From NCBI GenBank assembly GCA_024234055.1, contig JACKOW010000001.1, positions 248,001-312,000 of the forward strand: a DNA stretch of 64,000 bases, read 5' to 3'. The notes beneath the pieces were generated by a model that was given only the letters and a program-made list of their open reading frames with translations, had not been told where the DNA came from and searched no databases. Made by a program: the position numbers and the translations under genes. The stretch comes from Rhodanobacteraceae bacterium. Its GTDB lineage: Bacteria; Pseudomonadota; Gammaproteobacteria; Xanthomonadales; SZUA-5. Shown one piece after another: positions 7,418 through 17,067 of this stretch. Within the stretch, counting starts at the first letter, position 1, and each line of letters starts with the position of its first letter.

Positions 7418-9904
7418 TCAGCGCCCGCGCGGCTTGGCCCGGTGGGTGGCCTGGGCGGTCCAGGGATCGTCCGGCCAGGGATGTTTGGGGTATCGGCCCT
7501 TGAGTTCCTTGCGCACCTCGGCATAGGTCCGATCCCAGAAGCCCTTCAGGTCCTGGGTGACCTGGATCGGCCGGCCGCCGGGCGAGAGCAGATGCAAAGT
7601 GACCGGGATGCGGCCCTCGGCGATGCGCGGGGTGTCGGCCAGGCCGAACAGTTCCTGCAATTTCACGGCCAGCACCGGCGGCTCGCCGGGGAGGTATTCG
7701 AGCTTGCGGCTCATGCCGCTGGGTACGGTCAGTGTGTCAGGTGCTTCCCGGTCCAGCAGACTGCGCTGGGCGTAATCCAGCGTATCCAGCAGCGCGCCAC
7801 CGAGACGATCCGGACCCAGCTGGCTCAGTCGGGTGATGCCGTTCAGGGCCGGTGCCAGCCAGTGCTCCAGAGAGGCCAGCAGCGCGGCATCGGACCAATC
7901 CGGCAGACCGGCGTCGGGCAGCCATGCACGCAGGCACTGCACCCGGGCGCGCAGGCGTTGCTGGTGTTCCGAGAAGTTCAGCGCCGCCACGCCCAGTGCG
8001 CGTACGCCGGCGATCAGGGCGCCGCGTACCGCCTCCGGATCGCGCGCAGCTTCGACGCGGCGTTCCAGAACGATGGCACCGAAGCGTTTCTCCACCCGTT
8101 GCTGCGCCGACTGGCTGGCGGCATCGAAGCCGAACTCGCGCACCGTGCGGAACTGCTCAGGGTAATGCCGTTCCAGCAGGTCAGCGTCGAAGGGCGCCGC
8201 CTTGGCGATGCGGGCATCGGCACCGCTGCCCATCAGATCACTGACCGCCAGCCAGGGCTCACCGGTCAATCCAGAGCCGGGGCGCAGCGCGGCACCGCGC
8301 CCGCCGGCCAACTGGTAGCGCTCGGCCTTGTCGACGCGGGCGATGCGGTCGGGAAAGGCGTGGATCAGCAGATCCCCGAGCGCGTGCGTGCTGCTGCGCG
8401 CCGGCGCTTCTGGCAGGCGCAGCCGCCGGCGCCATTCGCGCGCCGCGTAGTCAATGGCCCGCAAGGCGCCGGGAGAGGCACTGCCCAGCGGGCGGCGTTC
8501 ACGCAGCGCCAGCAGCGCCTGCAGGCGCGTACGCCAGTCCTCCGACCAGCGTTCCTCGCCGATCAGTGGATCGCGTGCCTCCAGCAGCGCCAACAGTTCC
8601 GGTATCCAGCCCGCCGCCGGATTGCGACGACCATGGATCACCAGATTCGCCAGCCGCGGATGGGTGCCGATGCGCATCAGCTCACGGCCATGGGCGGTGA
8701 TCCGAGCTGATTCGTCGAGCGCGCCCAGGCTTTGCAGCAGCTCGCGCGCCTGGGCCAGATGTCCGGGCGGTGGCGGGTCCAGAAAGCGCAGTTCGGCGCC
8801 GCCCCAGGCGGCCAGTTCCAGCGCCAGCGAGGCCAGATCGGCATCGACGATCTCGGCGCGGCGTTCGGCTTCCAGGCGTTTCTCCGCAGACCACAGGCGC
8901 AGCGCGTAGCCGGGTCCCAGTCGACCGGCACGACCGGCGCGCTGGGTGGCCGAGGCGCTGGAGATCGCGACCGTGTCCAGCCGGGTGAAGCCGGCGTTGG
9001 GATCGAAGCGCGGCTCACGCGCCAGGCCGGAATCGACCACCGCGCGCACGCCCGGCAGGGTCAGACTGGATTCGGCGACATTGGTGGCCAGCACCACACG
9101 CCGACGACCTGCCGCGGCTGCCGTCATCGCCGCCGCCTGCGCTTCGATGGCCAGTTCGCCATGCAGCAGCACCACGTCGATCGAATCCGGCAAGCGCGCG
9201 CTCAGGATCTTGGCAGCGTCGTCGATCTCGCGTCGCCCGGGCAGAAAGGCCAGCACATCACCCTCGCTGCGCTCCAGCGCCTGTTCCACGCCGCGCGCCA
9301 GGTGCGCAGCGATGCGCTCCTCGCGCTTGCCAGGCAGATGTTCGATGGTTACCGGATAGCTGCGCCCGGCGCTTTCCACGCGCTCGGCCTGCAGCCAGTC
9401 GGCCAGACGAGCGCCGTCGAGCGTGGCCGACATCACCAGCAATCGCAGGTCCTCGCGCAGGCCAGCTTGCGCATCCAGCGCCAGTGCCAGTCCAAGATCG
9501 GTGGCCAGATGGCGCTCGTGAAACTCGTCGAAGATCAGGCAGCCGACGCCTTCCAGCATCGGGTCTTCCTGGATCAACCGCGTGAGGATGCCCTCGGTCA
9601 GCACCTCGATCCGACGACCTGGGCGCGATTCGAAACGGATGCGATAGCCCACACTGGTGCCGGGTTCCTCACCCAACTGCCGGGCCAGATAAGTGGCTGC
9701 GGCGCGCGCGGCAATCCGGCGCGGTTCCAGCATCAGGATCTTGCGCCCCGCCAGCCAGGGCGCGTCCAGCAGCGCCAGCGGCACCGTGGTGGTCTTGCCG
9801 GCTCCGGGCGGCGCCTCCAGTACCACTCGCGTATGCGCAGCCAGTGCCGCTTGCAGCGCCGGCAAGGCGACCATGATCGGCAAGGAAGTATCGAGTGTCA
9901 GCAC
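7418..9904 (-). CDS. hrpB: ATP-dependent helicase HrpB
   Basis: This is a DEAH-box-family helicase of about 828 residues, close to the usual HrpB length. With the GTG at 9904 as start, Walker A is APPGAGKTTTV (GAGKT at 34-38). The box II motif is DEFH (LIFDEFHERHL), followed by SAT (MSATLDG) and QRAGRAGRLGPG of motif VI. The C-terminal half contains the HrpB-specific region that ends in the basic segment THRAKPRGR. The ATG at 9874 is a second possible start, but the GTG restores the DTSLPI lead-in typical of HrpB. The frame extends upstream through repeat sequence, which I exclude. HrpB is thought to act on RNA; its exact role is unclear. Confidence 0.9.
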   Translation of the reverse strand: MLTLDTSLPIMVALPALQAALAAHTRVVLEAPPGAGKTTTVPLALLDAPWLAGRKILMLEPRRIAARAAATYLARQLGEEPGTSVGYRIRFESRPGRRIEVLTEGILTRLIQEDPMLEGVGCLIFDEFHERHLATDLGLALALDAQAGLREDLRLLVMSATLDGARLADWLQAERVESAGRSYPVTIEHLPGKREERIAAHLARGVEQALERSEGDVLAFLPGRREIDDAAKILSARLPDSIDVVLLHGELAIEAQAAAMTAAAAGRRRVVLATNVAESSLTLPGVRAVVDSGLAREPRFDPNAGFTRLDTVAISSASATQRAGRAGRLGPGYALRLWSAEKRLEAERRAEIVDADLASLALELAAWGGAELRFLDPPPPGHLAQARELLQSLGALDESARITAHGRELMRIGTHPRLANLVIHGRRNPAAGWIPELLALLEARDPLIGEERWSEDWRTRLQALLALRERRPLGSASPGALRAIDYAAREWRRRLRLPEAPARSSTHALGDLLIHAFPDRIARVDKAERYQLAGGRGAALRPGSGLTGEPWLAVSDLMGSGADARIAKAAPFDADLLERHYPEQFRTVREFGFDAASQSAQQRVEKRFGAIVLERRVEAARDPEAVRGALIAGVRALGVAALNFSEHQQRLRARVQCLRAWLPDAGLPDWSDAALLASLEHWLAPALNGITRLSQLGPDRLGGALLDTLDYAQRSLLDREAPDTLTVPSGMSRKLEYLPGEPPVLAVKLQELFGLADTPRIAEGRIPVTLHLLSPGGRPIQVTQDLKGFWDRTYAEVRKELKGRYPKHPWPDDPWTAQATHRAKPRGR

Positions 9905-10375
9905 AGCGCTCGGGTCGAGGTCAGCATGAGCCCAGCATAGCGGCTGCGCTTCTGTGAGAGTCCCGGTCGCCCCTGGCGGCGCGCCTATTCGCGCATCAAA
10001 TTGTCGGCGATCTCGGGGTTCATTTTTTGTCCGCAAAGGACGCAAAGGACGCGAAGATTTCAAAGCTTGGTCGGCTGAGCGGCAATCTCTGACGACACAA
10101 GCGGCTGACAACTTGGAATCGCTCTACTTTGCGTTCTTTGCGTCCTTTGCGGAAAATATTTTGATTCAGGTACTTGCGGCATGTTTGGTGAGAGCGGATT
10201 CATCCGCGACAGCGAGTTCCGGCCGGATCCCCGTTCGCGGGCGGCGCCCGCTTCGAACGGAGCCGAGGCCTCACCCTGTGGGAGCGGATTCATCCGCGAC
10301 CGCGAGTCCCCGCCGAGCCTGCGTTCGCGGGCGGAGCCCGCTCCCACAGGGAAGCGGGCTCGTCAGCTTGTTGGA
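9905..10375. repeat. Intergenic region with three repeat families
   Basis: No gene is visible. 9955-10010 is part of a TCCCGGTCGCCC...TTCGCGCATCAAA repeat also found at 27918-27965 and, inverted, at 47785-47835. 10028-10160 is an inverted pair of GTCCGCAAAGGACGCAAAGGACGC units. 10195-10350 carries REP-like copies in both orientations, such as TGTGGGAGCGGATTCATCCG at 10279-10298. Confidence 0.65.
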
Positions 10376-11413
10376 TCAGCGGGCGACGCGATTGGCCAGG
10401 AATTCCAGCTCTTTCACCGGCGCCTGGCTGAGGTCGATGTTGAAACGTGACTTGACCGCGGTGTTGTCCAGGCCATCGCTGATGCGGGTGTCGCCCACCA
10501 TGCGGGCCAGAGACCACTCGTTGTTGGCAGCGGCCTTGTCCGGCTCGTTCGGGCCGCTGCCGGTCAACACGAAGGTGCGACTGGCGGTGCGATGACCGCG
10601 CACCGGAAAGGCCCGGTAGTTGTTGGACTGCAGGCACTGGGTGGTCACGTTCGACAGATTCTTCGGGCAGATCTTGACGATGCCGTCGAACTGGTAGGTG
10701 CCGGTCTTGACCACGTAATAGGCGAAATTGTTCGGATCGTCGTTGACGATCAGATAGTGATCACCGGTGCTGGCCTGATAGAAGCCGGAGGAATCGTGGG
10801 TGGCAATGGCGTTCTGGGTGCAGCGTCCGACCAGCGAATTGTCGGCGCGGCAGCCATCGAACACGTCCGGATTCGGCGCCCGGTCGACGGTCTGGTAGAT
10901 CAGCACATCGCCGTAGAAGGGAAATCCGACGGTGGAGCTGGCCGAGAAGTCGATCGTGACTTGCCACTCGCCCAGCATCAGTTCGTTCTTGGCGTCGCCC
11001 GGGGTGCGGGTCAGCGCGTAGTCGAAACGCCGGATCGGCACCACGCGGCCACCCAGGGTGATGCGGGCGTCGGTTTCGGTATCGAAGATGATCTCGACCG
11101 GGCCGCCGGCACCCAGCTGCACGGCAGGCTGTTGCCAGACGCAGCCCAGGCACTGGCCGCCGGAGAAACTGGTCAGCTCGCCGACAAAACGGGCATTGCC
11201 GTTCATCGTGCCCTGCGAGGTGTACCACATCGGTCGACCATCGGGCGCGTACATGTAACCGGCCAGAAACAGGAAATTGTCCTGGATCTCGATCAGAAAG
11301 CCGGTGCCGGGCTCGGCCGGGTTCCACCAGGTACCGTTCTCGGGCGTGAAGGCCGAGGCCGCGGAACTGAAGGCGAGGATCGTCGCAAACACAGCGGAGC
11401 GAATCTGGCGCAT
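10376..11413 (-). CDS. Secreted protein of unknown function with a G-x-W-W-N-P module
   Basis: A 345-residue protein with a clear signal peptide (MRQIRSAVFATILAFSSAASA, cleavage near 21). The mature protein opens with NGTWWNPAEPGTGFLIEIQD, the same aromatic module that occurs twice in the cytochrome peroxidase-like protein at 1-1461. Around residue 70 there is a Cys pair (GGQCLGCVW), and further Cys residues could form disulphides. The C-terminal third contains RVDG-free mixed sequence ending in PVKELEFLANRVAR, with no catalytic motif I recognise. The start at 11413 is chosen because it gives the signal peptide and follows a GGAAG. It stands alone, with repeats on both sides. Confidence 0.7.
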   Translation of the reverse strand: MRQIRSAVFATILAFSSAASAFTPENGTWWNPAEPGTGFLIEIQDNFLFLAGYMYAPDGRPMWYTSQGTMNGNARFVGELTSFSGGQCLGCVWQQPAVQLGAGGPVEIIFDTETDARITLGGRVVPIRRFDYALTRTPGDAKNELMLGEWQVTIDFSASSTVGFPFYGDVLIYQTVDRAPNPDVFDGCRADNSLVGRCTQNAIATHDSSGFYQASTGDHYLIVNDDPNNFAYYVVKTGTYQFDGIVKICPKNLSNVTTQCLQSNNYRAFPVRGHRTASRTFVLTGSGPNEPDKAAANNEWSLARMVGDTRISDGLDNTAVKSRFNIDLSQAPVKELEFLANRVAR

Positions 11414-11809
11414 GGTGGGCTTCCGTGTAGGGTGAACGTGGACTCGATTCTGAGTCACCGGGCTGAATTCGTAATGAATCTTGAAGGACTACGCGGCCGC
11501 CGTCATGGCTGGCGTTAAGGTTTGCGAGCAGCGGGAAAAAGGGAAATGGAAAAAGGAAAAGGGGGAAAGCCACTGCGCCGGCTTCGGGTGAAGCCCTGGG
11601 CATTGCTCTCTGTGGGAGCGGGCTCTGCCCGCGATCGCTCTGCGTAGCGAGGCCTAGAGCCCAACGCAGAGAACGCAAAGAGCCGCAGAGAACGCAGAGA
11701 AGAGCCAGGATCAACCGATTCTGCTTTTTCTCAGCGTTCTCCGCGTTGCGCTTTTCGACCCGATCGGCGAATCGAACCGGTGGGCGCCGATCCGCGGCAG
11801 AATCGCCCC
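11414..11809. repeat. Intergenic region with REP-like and AACGCAGAG repeats
   Basis: No gene is visible. A purine-rich stretch (11530-11570) is followed by a REP-like TGTGGGAGCGGGCTCTGCCC at 11610-11629, then an inverted AACGCAGAGAACGC / GCGTTCTCCGCGTT pair at 11660-11755. The dinB promoter must lie in or after this block, but I see no convincing -35/-10 pair. Confidence 0.5.
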
Positions 11810-12870
11810 GTGAGAAAGATCGTGCACATCGACATGGATGCCTTCTACGCCTCGGTGGAGCAGCGGGATGATCCTGGCTTGCGCGGCCGGCCGGTGGTGG
11901 TGGCCTGGCGCGGACAGCGCTCGGTGGTGTGCGCGGCCAGCTACGAGGCGCGTACCTTTGGCGTGCGCTCGGCGATGCCGGCGATTCGCGCCGAGCGCCT
12001 GTGTCCCGAAGCGGTGTTCGTGCCACCGGACTTCACCCGTTACAAGGCGGTATCGCGTGCCGTGCGCGAGATTTTTGCCCGACATACCGATCTGATCGAG
12101 CCGCTGTCGCTGGACGAGGCCTATCTGGATGTCACGAGCAACAAGCAGGATCTGCCCAGCGCCACCGCCGTGGCGCAGAGCATTCGCGCCAGCATCCGCG
12201 AGGAGTTGAACCTGACTGCTTCGGCGGGGATCGCGCCCAACAAGTTCCTGGCCAAGATCGCCTCGGACTGGCGCAAGCCCGACGGCTATTTCGTGATCCG
12301 GCCGGAACAGGTGCTGGAGTTTCTGACCCCATTGCCGGCGGCGCGACTGCCGGGCGTGGGCAAGGTCATGGCTGCCCGATTGCAAGCGCTCGGCGTGGAG
12401 ACGGTCGGCGCCTTGCGCGAACTCGGCGGGCCGGCGCTGGAAGCGCGCTTCGGCCGTTGGGGACGGCGTCTGTACGAGTTGTCCTGTGGCATCGACGAGC
12501 ACCCGGTCGAGAGCGAGCGCCCGACCCAATCGATTTCCAGCGAGGACACCTTTGCCAAGGATCTGCCGATCGGCGCTGGCGGCGCCGATCGCCGAGCTGG
12601 CCGCCCGTACCTGGGCTTCGGCGCTGCGCGAGCCGCGAGTGGCGCGCACCGTGGTGCTCAAGTTGAAGACCGCCGATTTTCGCAAATCTCACCCGCAGCC
12701 TGACACCGAGTCAGCCACCGGCCTCCGCCGCGCAGTTGGTCGAGATCGCGCACGCACTTTGCGCACGCGTGGAGCTGCCGGATAGCACCTTGTATCGATT
12801 GGTCGGCGTAGGCTTGTCCGGGTTCTGCGATCCGGATCAGATGCAGGCGCAGCGGGGCTTGTTTGACTAG
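11810..12870 (+). pseudogene. dinB: DNA polymerase IV (DinB), broken by two small indels
   Basis: A Y-family translesion polymerase. Starting at GTG 11810 it reads RKIVHIDMDAFYASVEQRD, then SLDEAYLDVT with the acidic catalytic pair, then the helix-hairpin-helix LPGVGKVMAARL. The first frame runs to AKDLPIG (about 12571). Homology then continues in another frame (LAAPIAELAARTWASALREP) to KTADFR (12683), and in a third frame (TRSLTPSQPPASAAQLVEIA) to LFD and the stop at 12868-12870. The first break is a missing 2 (or extra 1) base near 12571-12576. The second is an extra A in AAA at 12684-12686. All the protein is present, so the indels are either very recent or consensus errors. Confidence 0.85.
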
Positions 12871-13246
12871 GTTGTGGGTTGCCTTGCACACCCTGCCGAG
12901 CAAGCTCGGCACTACAACAGCCTCGTACACCGCAGCTCTGGTAGAGCGGAGCTTGCTCGAGCTTGCTCCGCTGCTCTGGCTTTGCTTGTGCTACTGACTT
13001 TGGCCGAAGAGTCGCAGACCCTGCCGAGCAAGCTCGGCACTACAACAGCCTCGTACACCGACGCTCTGGCAGAGCGGAGCTTCCCACGTTCCGCACCCGC
13101 AAACGTCCGATCACGCCCGTTGTAGCCAACGGCGCCTGTCGCATCAAGCACTTGTGATCCATGACCAGTGCGCCTTTCGGAAAGCTCTGTAGTCACACGT
13201 TCAGGTTCATTTATATCTTGAGAGCGGGTGTACTGACGTGTAGCGT
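12871..13246. repeat. Intergenic repeats beside the IS1634-type transposase gene
   Basis: CCCTGCCGAGCAAGCTCGGC followed by ACTACAACAGCCTCGTACAC occurs twice (about 12890-12931 and 13019-13060), each copy then continuing GCTCTGGNAGAGCGGAGCTT. A 34-base stretch at 12959-12992 (GAGCTTGCTCCGCTGC...) is repeated exactly at 14973-15006, beyond the transposase gene. The left end of the insertion sequence must lie before 13247, but I cannot find a convincing inverted repeat. Confidence 0.6.
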
Positions 13247-14908
13247 ATGTGCATGTTCACGCGCATATCCCGATCTGGCGGTCGCGCCTACCTGCAATTG
13301 GTAGAGGCTTTCCGTAATGACAAGGGCGAGCCTCGCCAGCGGCTGGTGGCGAACCTCGGGCGCCTCGATCAGTTGCGACCGAAGGATCTCGATCCACTGA
13401 TCACGGGCCTGCAGCGTGCCCTCGGGCGCACGCCGGCGGCATTGCCGCAGGTGGAGTTTGTCGGCGCCAGGGCCATGGGCGACGTCTACGCGCTGCACGC
13501 GCTGTGGCGCGAACTTGGGCTCGATGGCGCCGTGTCTCGTGCAATGCGCTCGTCTTATCGCCGTTTCGACGCCACCGCCATGGTTCGCGCCATGGTTTTC
13601 AATCGCCTGTGCGAACCTGAGTCCAAGCTCGGCGTGCTGCGCTGGCTGGATACCGTTGCCATCCCGGAGCAACCCGAGCAGGTGAGCCACGATCATCTGC
13701 TGCGCGCCATGGATGCGCTGATGGATCGGGCCGGCGCGGTCGAGGATGCAGTGGCGAAGCAGTTGCGGCCGTTGCTCGACGACGAGATGTCGGTGGTCTT
13801 CTACGACCTGACCACGGTGCGCATCAGCGGCACCGGAACCGTCGCTGACGATGTGCGCGCCCACGGGATGAACAAGGAGACCGGTGGCATCGCCCGGCAG
13901 TTCGTACTCGGCGTGATCCAGACTCGCGAAGGTCTGCCGATTGCGCATCAGGTGCACGCCGGCAATATCGGCGAGGTGACCACGCTGCTGCCGATGATTG
14001 AGGCCACGATCAAGCGCTACCGCCTCAAGCGCGTGATCCTGATCGCGGATCGCGGCCTGCTGAGTCTGGACAATCTGACTGCAGTCGAGAGCCTCAAGAG
14101 CGCCAGCGGCGAGCCGATCGAATACGTGCTGGCGGTGCCGGGCCGGCGCTACGGGGAGTTCGCCGAGTTGGTCGGGGCAGTGAGCTTTGCAGAGGGTGTG
14201 GGCGAAACCCGCTGGCAAGAACGACGCCTGGTGCTGGCGCATGACGCCGACCGTGCGCAAGAACAGCGCCTGGCGCGTGAGGTCGCCATCGCAGCGTTGG
14301 AGGCCGAAGGCGATCGCCTGGCAACCCGCCTGGATGCGCAAGACCAAGGCCAGCCGCAGCGCGGGCGTCGATCCAACGACCGACGGGCGTATCTCAAGTT
14401 CTCCGAAATGATCAAAGCGGCGCGTCTGTCGCGCATCGTGAAAGCTGATCTGCAGGCCGAGCGCTTCAGCTACACCGTCGATGCCGCAGCCAAACAAGCG
14501 GCCGAAACCCTGGACGGCAAACTGCTGCTGGTCACCAACACCGATCTACCAGCCGCCACCGTGATCGAGCGCTACAAGGCGCTGGCCGACATTGAGCGCG
14601 GCTTCCGAGTGCTCAAGAGCGACATCGAGATCGCGCCCGTGCACCACCGCCTGCCAGAGCGGATCCGAGCCCATGCACTGATCTGCTTTCTGGCCTTGCT
14701 CCTGCATCGCGTGCTGCGAATGCGGCTCAAGGCGACGGCCAGCCCACTCTCCCCGCAGCGCGCCCTGGCGCTGCTGCGTCAAATCCAGCAACTGCACGTG
14801 ACGGTGGACCAGCAACCCACCACCCGTACCAGCCAAATCAACCCCGAGCAGCGTGGCATCCTGCAGCAGCTAAAACTGCCGTTACCCGAGATCAACGCGT
14901 CGTTGTAG
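13247..14908 (+). CDS. IS1634-type (IS4-like) transposase
   Basis: A 553-residue, full-length transposase of the IS1634 group. Visible DDE elements are FYDLTTV (first Asp, residue about 186), LIADRGLLS (second Asp, near 269) and DIERGFRVLKSDIEIAPV (Glu, near 449). The N-terminal AYLQLVEAFRNDKGEPRQRL and GNIGEVTTLLPMI segments are also typical. The ATG at 13247 agrees with family N-termini. The gene looks intact and may still be active. It lies between the 3' ends of dinB and dnaG, which converge here, so the insertion interrupts no gene. Confidence 0.85.
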   Translation: MCMFTRISRSGGRAYLQLVEAFRNDKGEPRQRLVANLGRLDQLRPKDLDPLITGLQRALGRTPAALPQVEFVGARAMGDVYALHALWRELGLDGAVSRAMRSSYRRFDATAMVRAMVFNRLCEPESKLGVLRWLDTVAIPEQPEQVSHDHLLRAMDALMDRAGAVEDAVAKQLRPLLDDEMSVVFYDLTTVRISGTGTVADDVRAHGMNKETGGIARQFVLGVIQTREGLPIAHQVHAGNIGEVTTLLPMIEATIKRYRLKRVILIADRGLLSLDNLTAVESLKSASGEPIEYVLAVPGRRYGEFAELVGAVSFAEGVGETRWQERRLVLAHDADRAQEQRLAREVAIAALEAEGDRLATRLDAQDQGQPQRGRRSNDRRAYLKFSEMIKAARLSRIVKADLQAERFSYTVDAAAKQAAETLDGKLLLVTNTDLPAATVIERYKALADIERGFRVLKSDIEIAPVHHRLPERIRAHALICFLALLLHRVLRMRLKATASPLSPQRALALLRQIQQLHVTVDQQPTTRTSQINPEQRGILQQLKLPLPEINASL

Positions 14909-15016
14909 TGACAAATCCGTTATGCCTGCATAGCGGAATCAATAACTTATGGCTGCGGCTGCGGAACTTGGGGAGCTTGCTCCGCTGCTCTGGCTTTGCT
15001 TGTGCTTGCTCCTGCC
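14909..15016. repeat. Downstream flank of the IS1634-type element with the second 34-base direct repeat
   Basis: 14973-15006 is an exact copy of 12959-12992. The two copies bracket the transposase gene about 2 kb apart. The element's right end lies somewhere in 14909-14972. Confidence 0.6.
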
Positions 15017-16732
15017 TCAGCGCCGCTTCGCCATCAGCGCCAGCAGTTCCTTCTTCTCGGCGGCGCTCAGCGGTTCGCCGGCCTTGGCCTTGGCTTCGAG
15101 CAGACGCCGGCGTTCGGCTTCGCTCTGCACGATCAGTTGCACCAGCGCGTTCTGCAGATCTTCGGCCCAGCCCACTTCATTGCCAGGCAGTTCGGCACTG
15201 AGCAGCCTGGTCAGCGCATCGCGGGTGGGCTTGTCGCTGAAGTGATCGACCAGTTCCACGCCGGCAATCTGGGGCCTGTCGCGGATCACGGCGAGCATTT
15301 CCCGCAGGATGTCGGCCCCGGGCTTTTGCACCTGATCCAGACCCACTGGAACCTCGATTTCCGCCAGCAACTGCGGTCTGGCCAGCAGCAGCGCCAGCGC
15401 GCTGCGCACCAGCGTGCGCTGTACCACCTGACGACTGGCGCGCGGCGGTGGCGCCGGCGCCTGGGCGGGCGGCACCACCCGTCGGGCGCCACTGCGTTCG
15501 GCCAGCGCCTCGCGCATCAGATCGCGAAAGGCGCCATCGGGCATCTGCTCGATCAGCGGTTGCGCGCGCGCAGCCAGCCGGGCGCGGCCGTCGATTGAAC
15601 CCATGTCGATCTCGCGGGTCAGTGTGTCGAAGAAATAGTCCGACAGCGGCATGGCTTCGAGCACGCGGGCGCGGAAGCCCTCGGCGCCCTCCTTGCGCAC
15701 CAGGGTGTCGGGATCTTCGCCCTCGGGCAGAAACTGGAAATAGGCCTGACGCCCATCGGTCAGGCGCGGCAGGGTCGATTCCAGTGCGCGCCACGCGGCC
15801 TGACGGCCGGCACGATCGCCGTCGAAGCAGAAGATCACATCCTCGGCATTGCGGAACAGCAGTTCAGCGTGCTCCTTGGTCGTCGCCGTCCCCAGCGTGG
15901 CGACGGCCTCTTCGACGCCATGCTGAGCGAGGCCGATGACGTCCATGTAGCCCTCCACCACGATCAGGCGTTTCAGTTTCTGCGCGCTCTGGCGCGCCTG
16001 CCACAGGCCATAGAGCTCACGGCCCTTGTGGAACAGCGCAGTCTCCGGGGAATTCAGGTATTTGGGCTCGCCCTGATCGAGGATGCGTCCGCCAAACGCG
16101 ATGGGCCGGCCGCGGCGATCGTGGATGGGAAACATCACCCGATCGCGGAACTTGTCGTAGCTGTGGCCGTTGTCACGCTGGGAGAGCAGTCCGGCGGCTG
16201 CCAGCAGTTTCATCCGATCGGCACCGCGCCCCAGCTTCTGGCCGAGGCCGTCCCAGCTGTCGGGCGCGTAACCCAGCGCATAGCGTTCGATCATCTCGGC
16301 GCCGACGCCGCGACGCTCGAAATAGGCCTGGGCGCGCTCGTTCAACGTGAGCTGTTCGCGGAACCAGGCCGTCGCCTCGGCCAGCACCGCGTACAGCGGG
16401 GCCAGCTTGTCGTCGGGTCCGGCGCGGCTGGCATCGCGCGGCACCTGCAGGCCGACCTGCGCCGCCAGTTGCTCGACCGCGTCCGGAAAGCTGACGCCCT
16501 CGTACTCCATCAGAAACTTGAGCGCGCTGCCGTGAGCACCGCAGCCGAAGCAGTGATAGAACTGCTTCTGCGGCACCACCGTGAACGAGGGCGAACGCTC
16601 GTCGTGGAAGGGGCAGCGCGCCTGATATTCCTTGCCAGCCCGTTTCAACTGCACGCGCGCGCCGATGACGTCGACGATGTCGGCGCGCTGCAGCAATTCG
16701 TCGATGAAGCTTTCGGGGATCAGGCCGGACAT
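15017..16732 (-). CDS. dnaG: DNA primase DnaG
   Basis: This 571-residue primase makes the RNA primers for replication. The N-terminal CHC2 zinc finger has Cys40, His43, Cys61 and Cys64 (RCPFHDERSPSF...FYHCFGCGAHG). The Toprim core shows VVEGYMDVIGLAQHG and FCFDGDRAGRQAAW, carrying the metal-binding Glu and Asp residues. A C-terminal region of about 130 residues should bind DnaB. The start at 16732 (MSGLIPESFIDELLQRADIV) fits family N-termini; the frame continues upstream through 7-base repeats that encode nothing. The usual rpsU and rpoD neighbours of the macromolecular-synthesis operon are absent here. Confidence 0.95.
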   Translation of the reverse strand: MSGLIPESFIDELLQRADIVDVIGARVQLKRAGKEYQARCPFHDERSPSFTVVPQKQFYHCFGCGAHGSALKFLMEYEGVSFPDAVEQLAAQVGLQVPRDASRAGPDDKLAPLYAVLAEATAWFREQLTLNERAQAYFERRGVGAEMIERYALGYAPDSWDGLGQKLGRGADRMKLLAAAGLLSQRDNGHSYDKFRDRVMFPIHDRRGRPIAFGGRILDQGEPKYLNSPETALFHKGRELYGLWQARQSAQKLKRLIVVEGYMDVIGLAQHGVEEAVATLGTATTKEHAELLFRNAEDVIFCFDGDRAGRQAAWRALESTLPRLTDGRQAYFQFLPEGEDPDTLVRKEGAEGFRARVLEAMPLSDYFFDTLTREIDMGSIDGRARLAARAQPLIEQMPDGAFRDLMREALAERSGARRVVPPAQAPAPPPRASRQVVQRTLVRSALALLLARPQLLAEIEVPVGLDQVQKPGADILREMLAVIRDRPQIAGVELVDHFSDKPTRDALTRLLSAELPGNEVGWAEDLQNALVQLIVQSEAERRRLLEAKAKAGEPLSAAEKKELLALMAKRR

Positions 16733-17067
16733 GCTGGTTGTCGGTTGTCGGTAGGGACTCGGGATTCGGGACTCGGGACTCGGGATTCGGGATTCTGGAT
16801 TCGGCGTCATTGCGAGGAGCGTAGCGACGAAGCAATCCAGGGACTCTCGCGGTGCATCTTGATAGTTTCCCCCGGATCAAGTCCGGGGTCGCAATGACGC
16901 CGGTTCAAATGACGCCGGTTCAAATGACGTAGGTTGGGCTAAGCGCAGCGTGCCCAACACGGGGTCATGGGTGTAGTTGGGCACGCTGCGCTTAGCCCAA
17001 CCTACCAGGTTGGCGCCGCCGCGCAGCCCGGCGCTCTTCCTTTTTCCGTTTTCCGTTTTCCTTTTTC
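16733..17067. repeat. Intergenic 7-base repeats and inverted repeats
   Basis: No gene is visible. 16754-16803 holds about seven imperfect copies of GGGACTC/GGGATTC. 16805-16900 is the CGTCATTGCGAGG...GCAATCCAGG family. 16925-17005 is an inverted pair built on GTTGGGCTAAGCGCAGCGTG and its complement, a further repeat family. Confidence 0.65.

Noticed and set aside
13189..14914. TGTAGTCACA and TGTAGTGACA as terminal repeats of the IS1634-type element
   Set aside because: They are in direct, not inverted, orientation and differ in key bases, so they cannot be the element's terminal inverted repeats.
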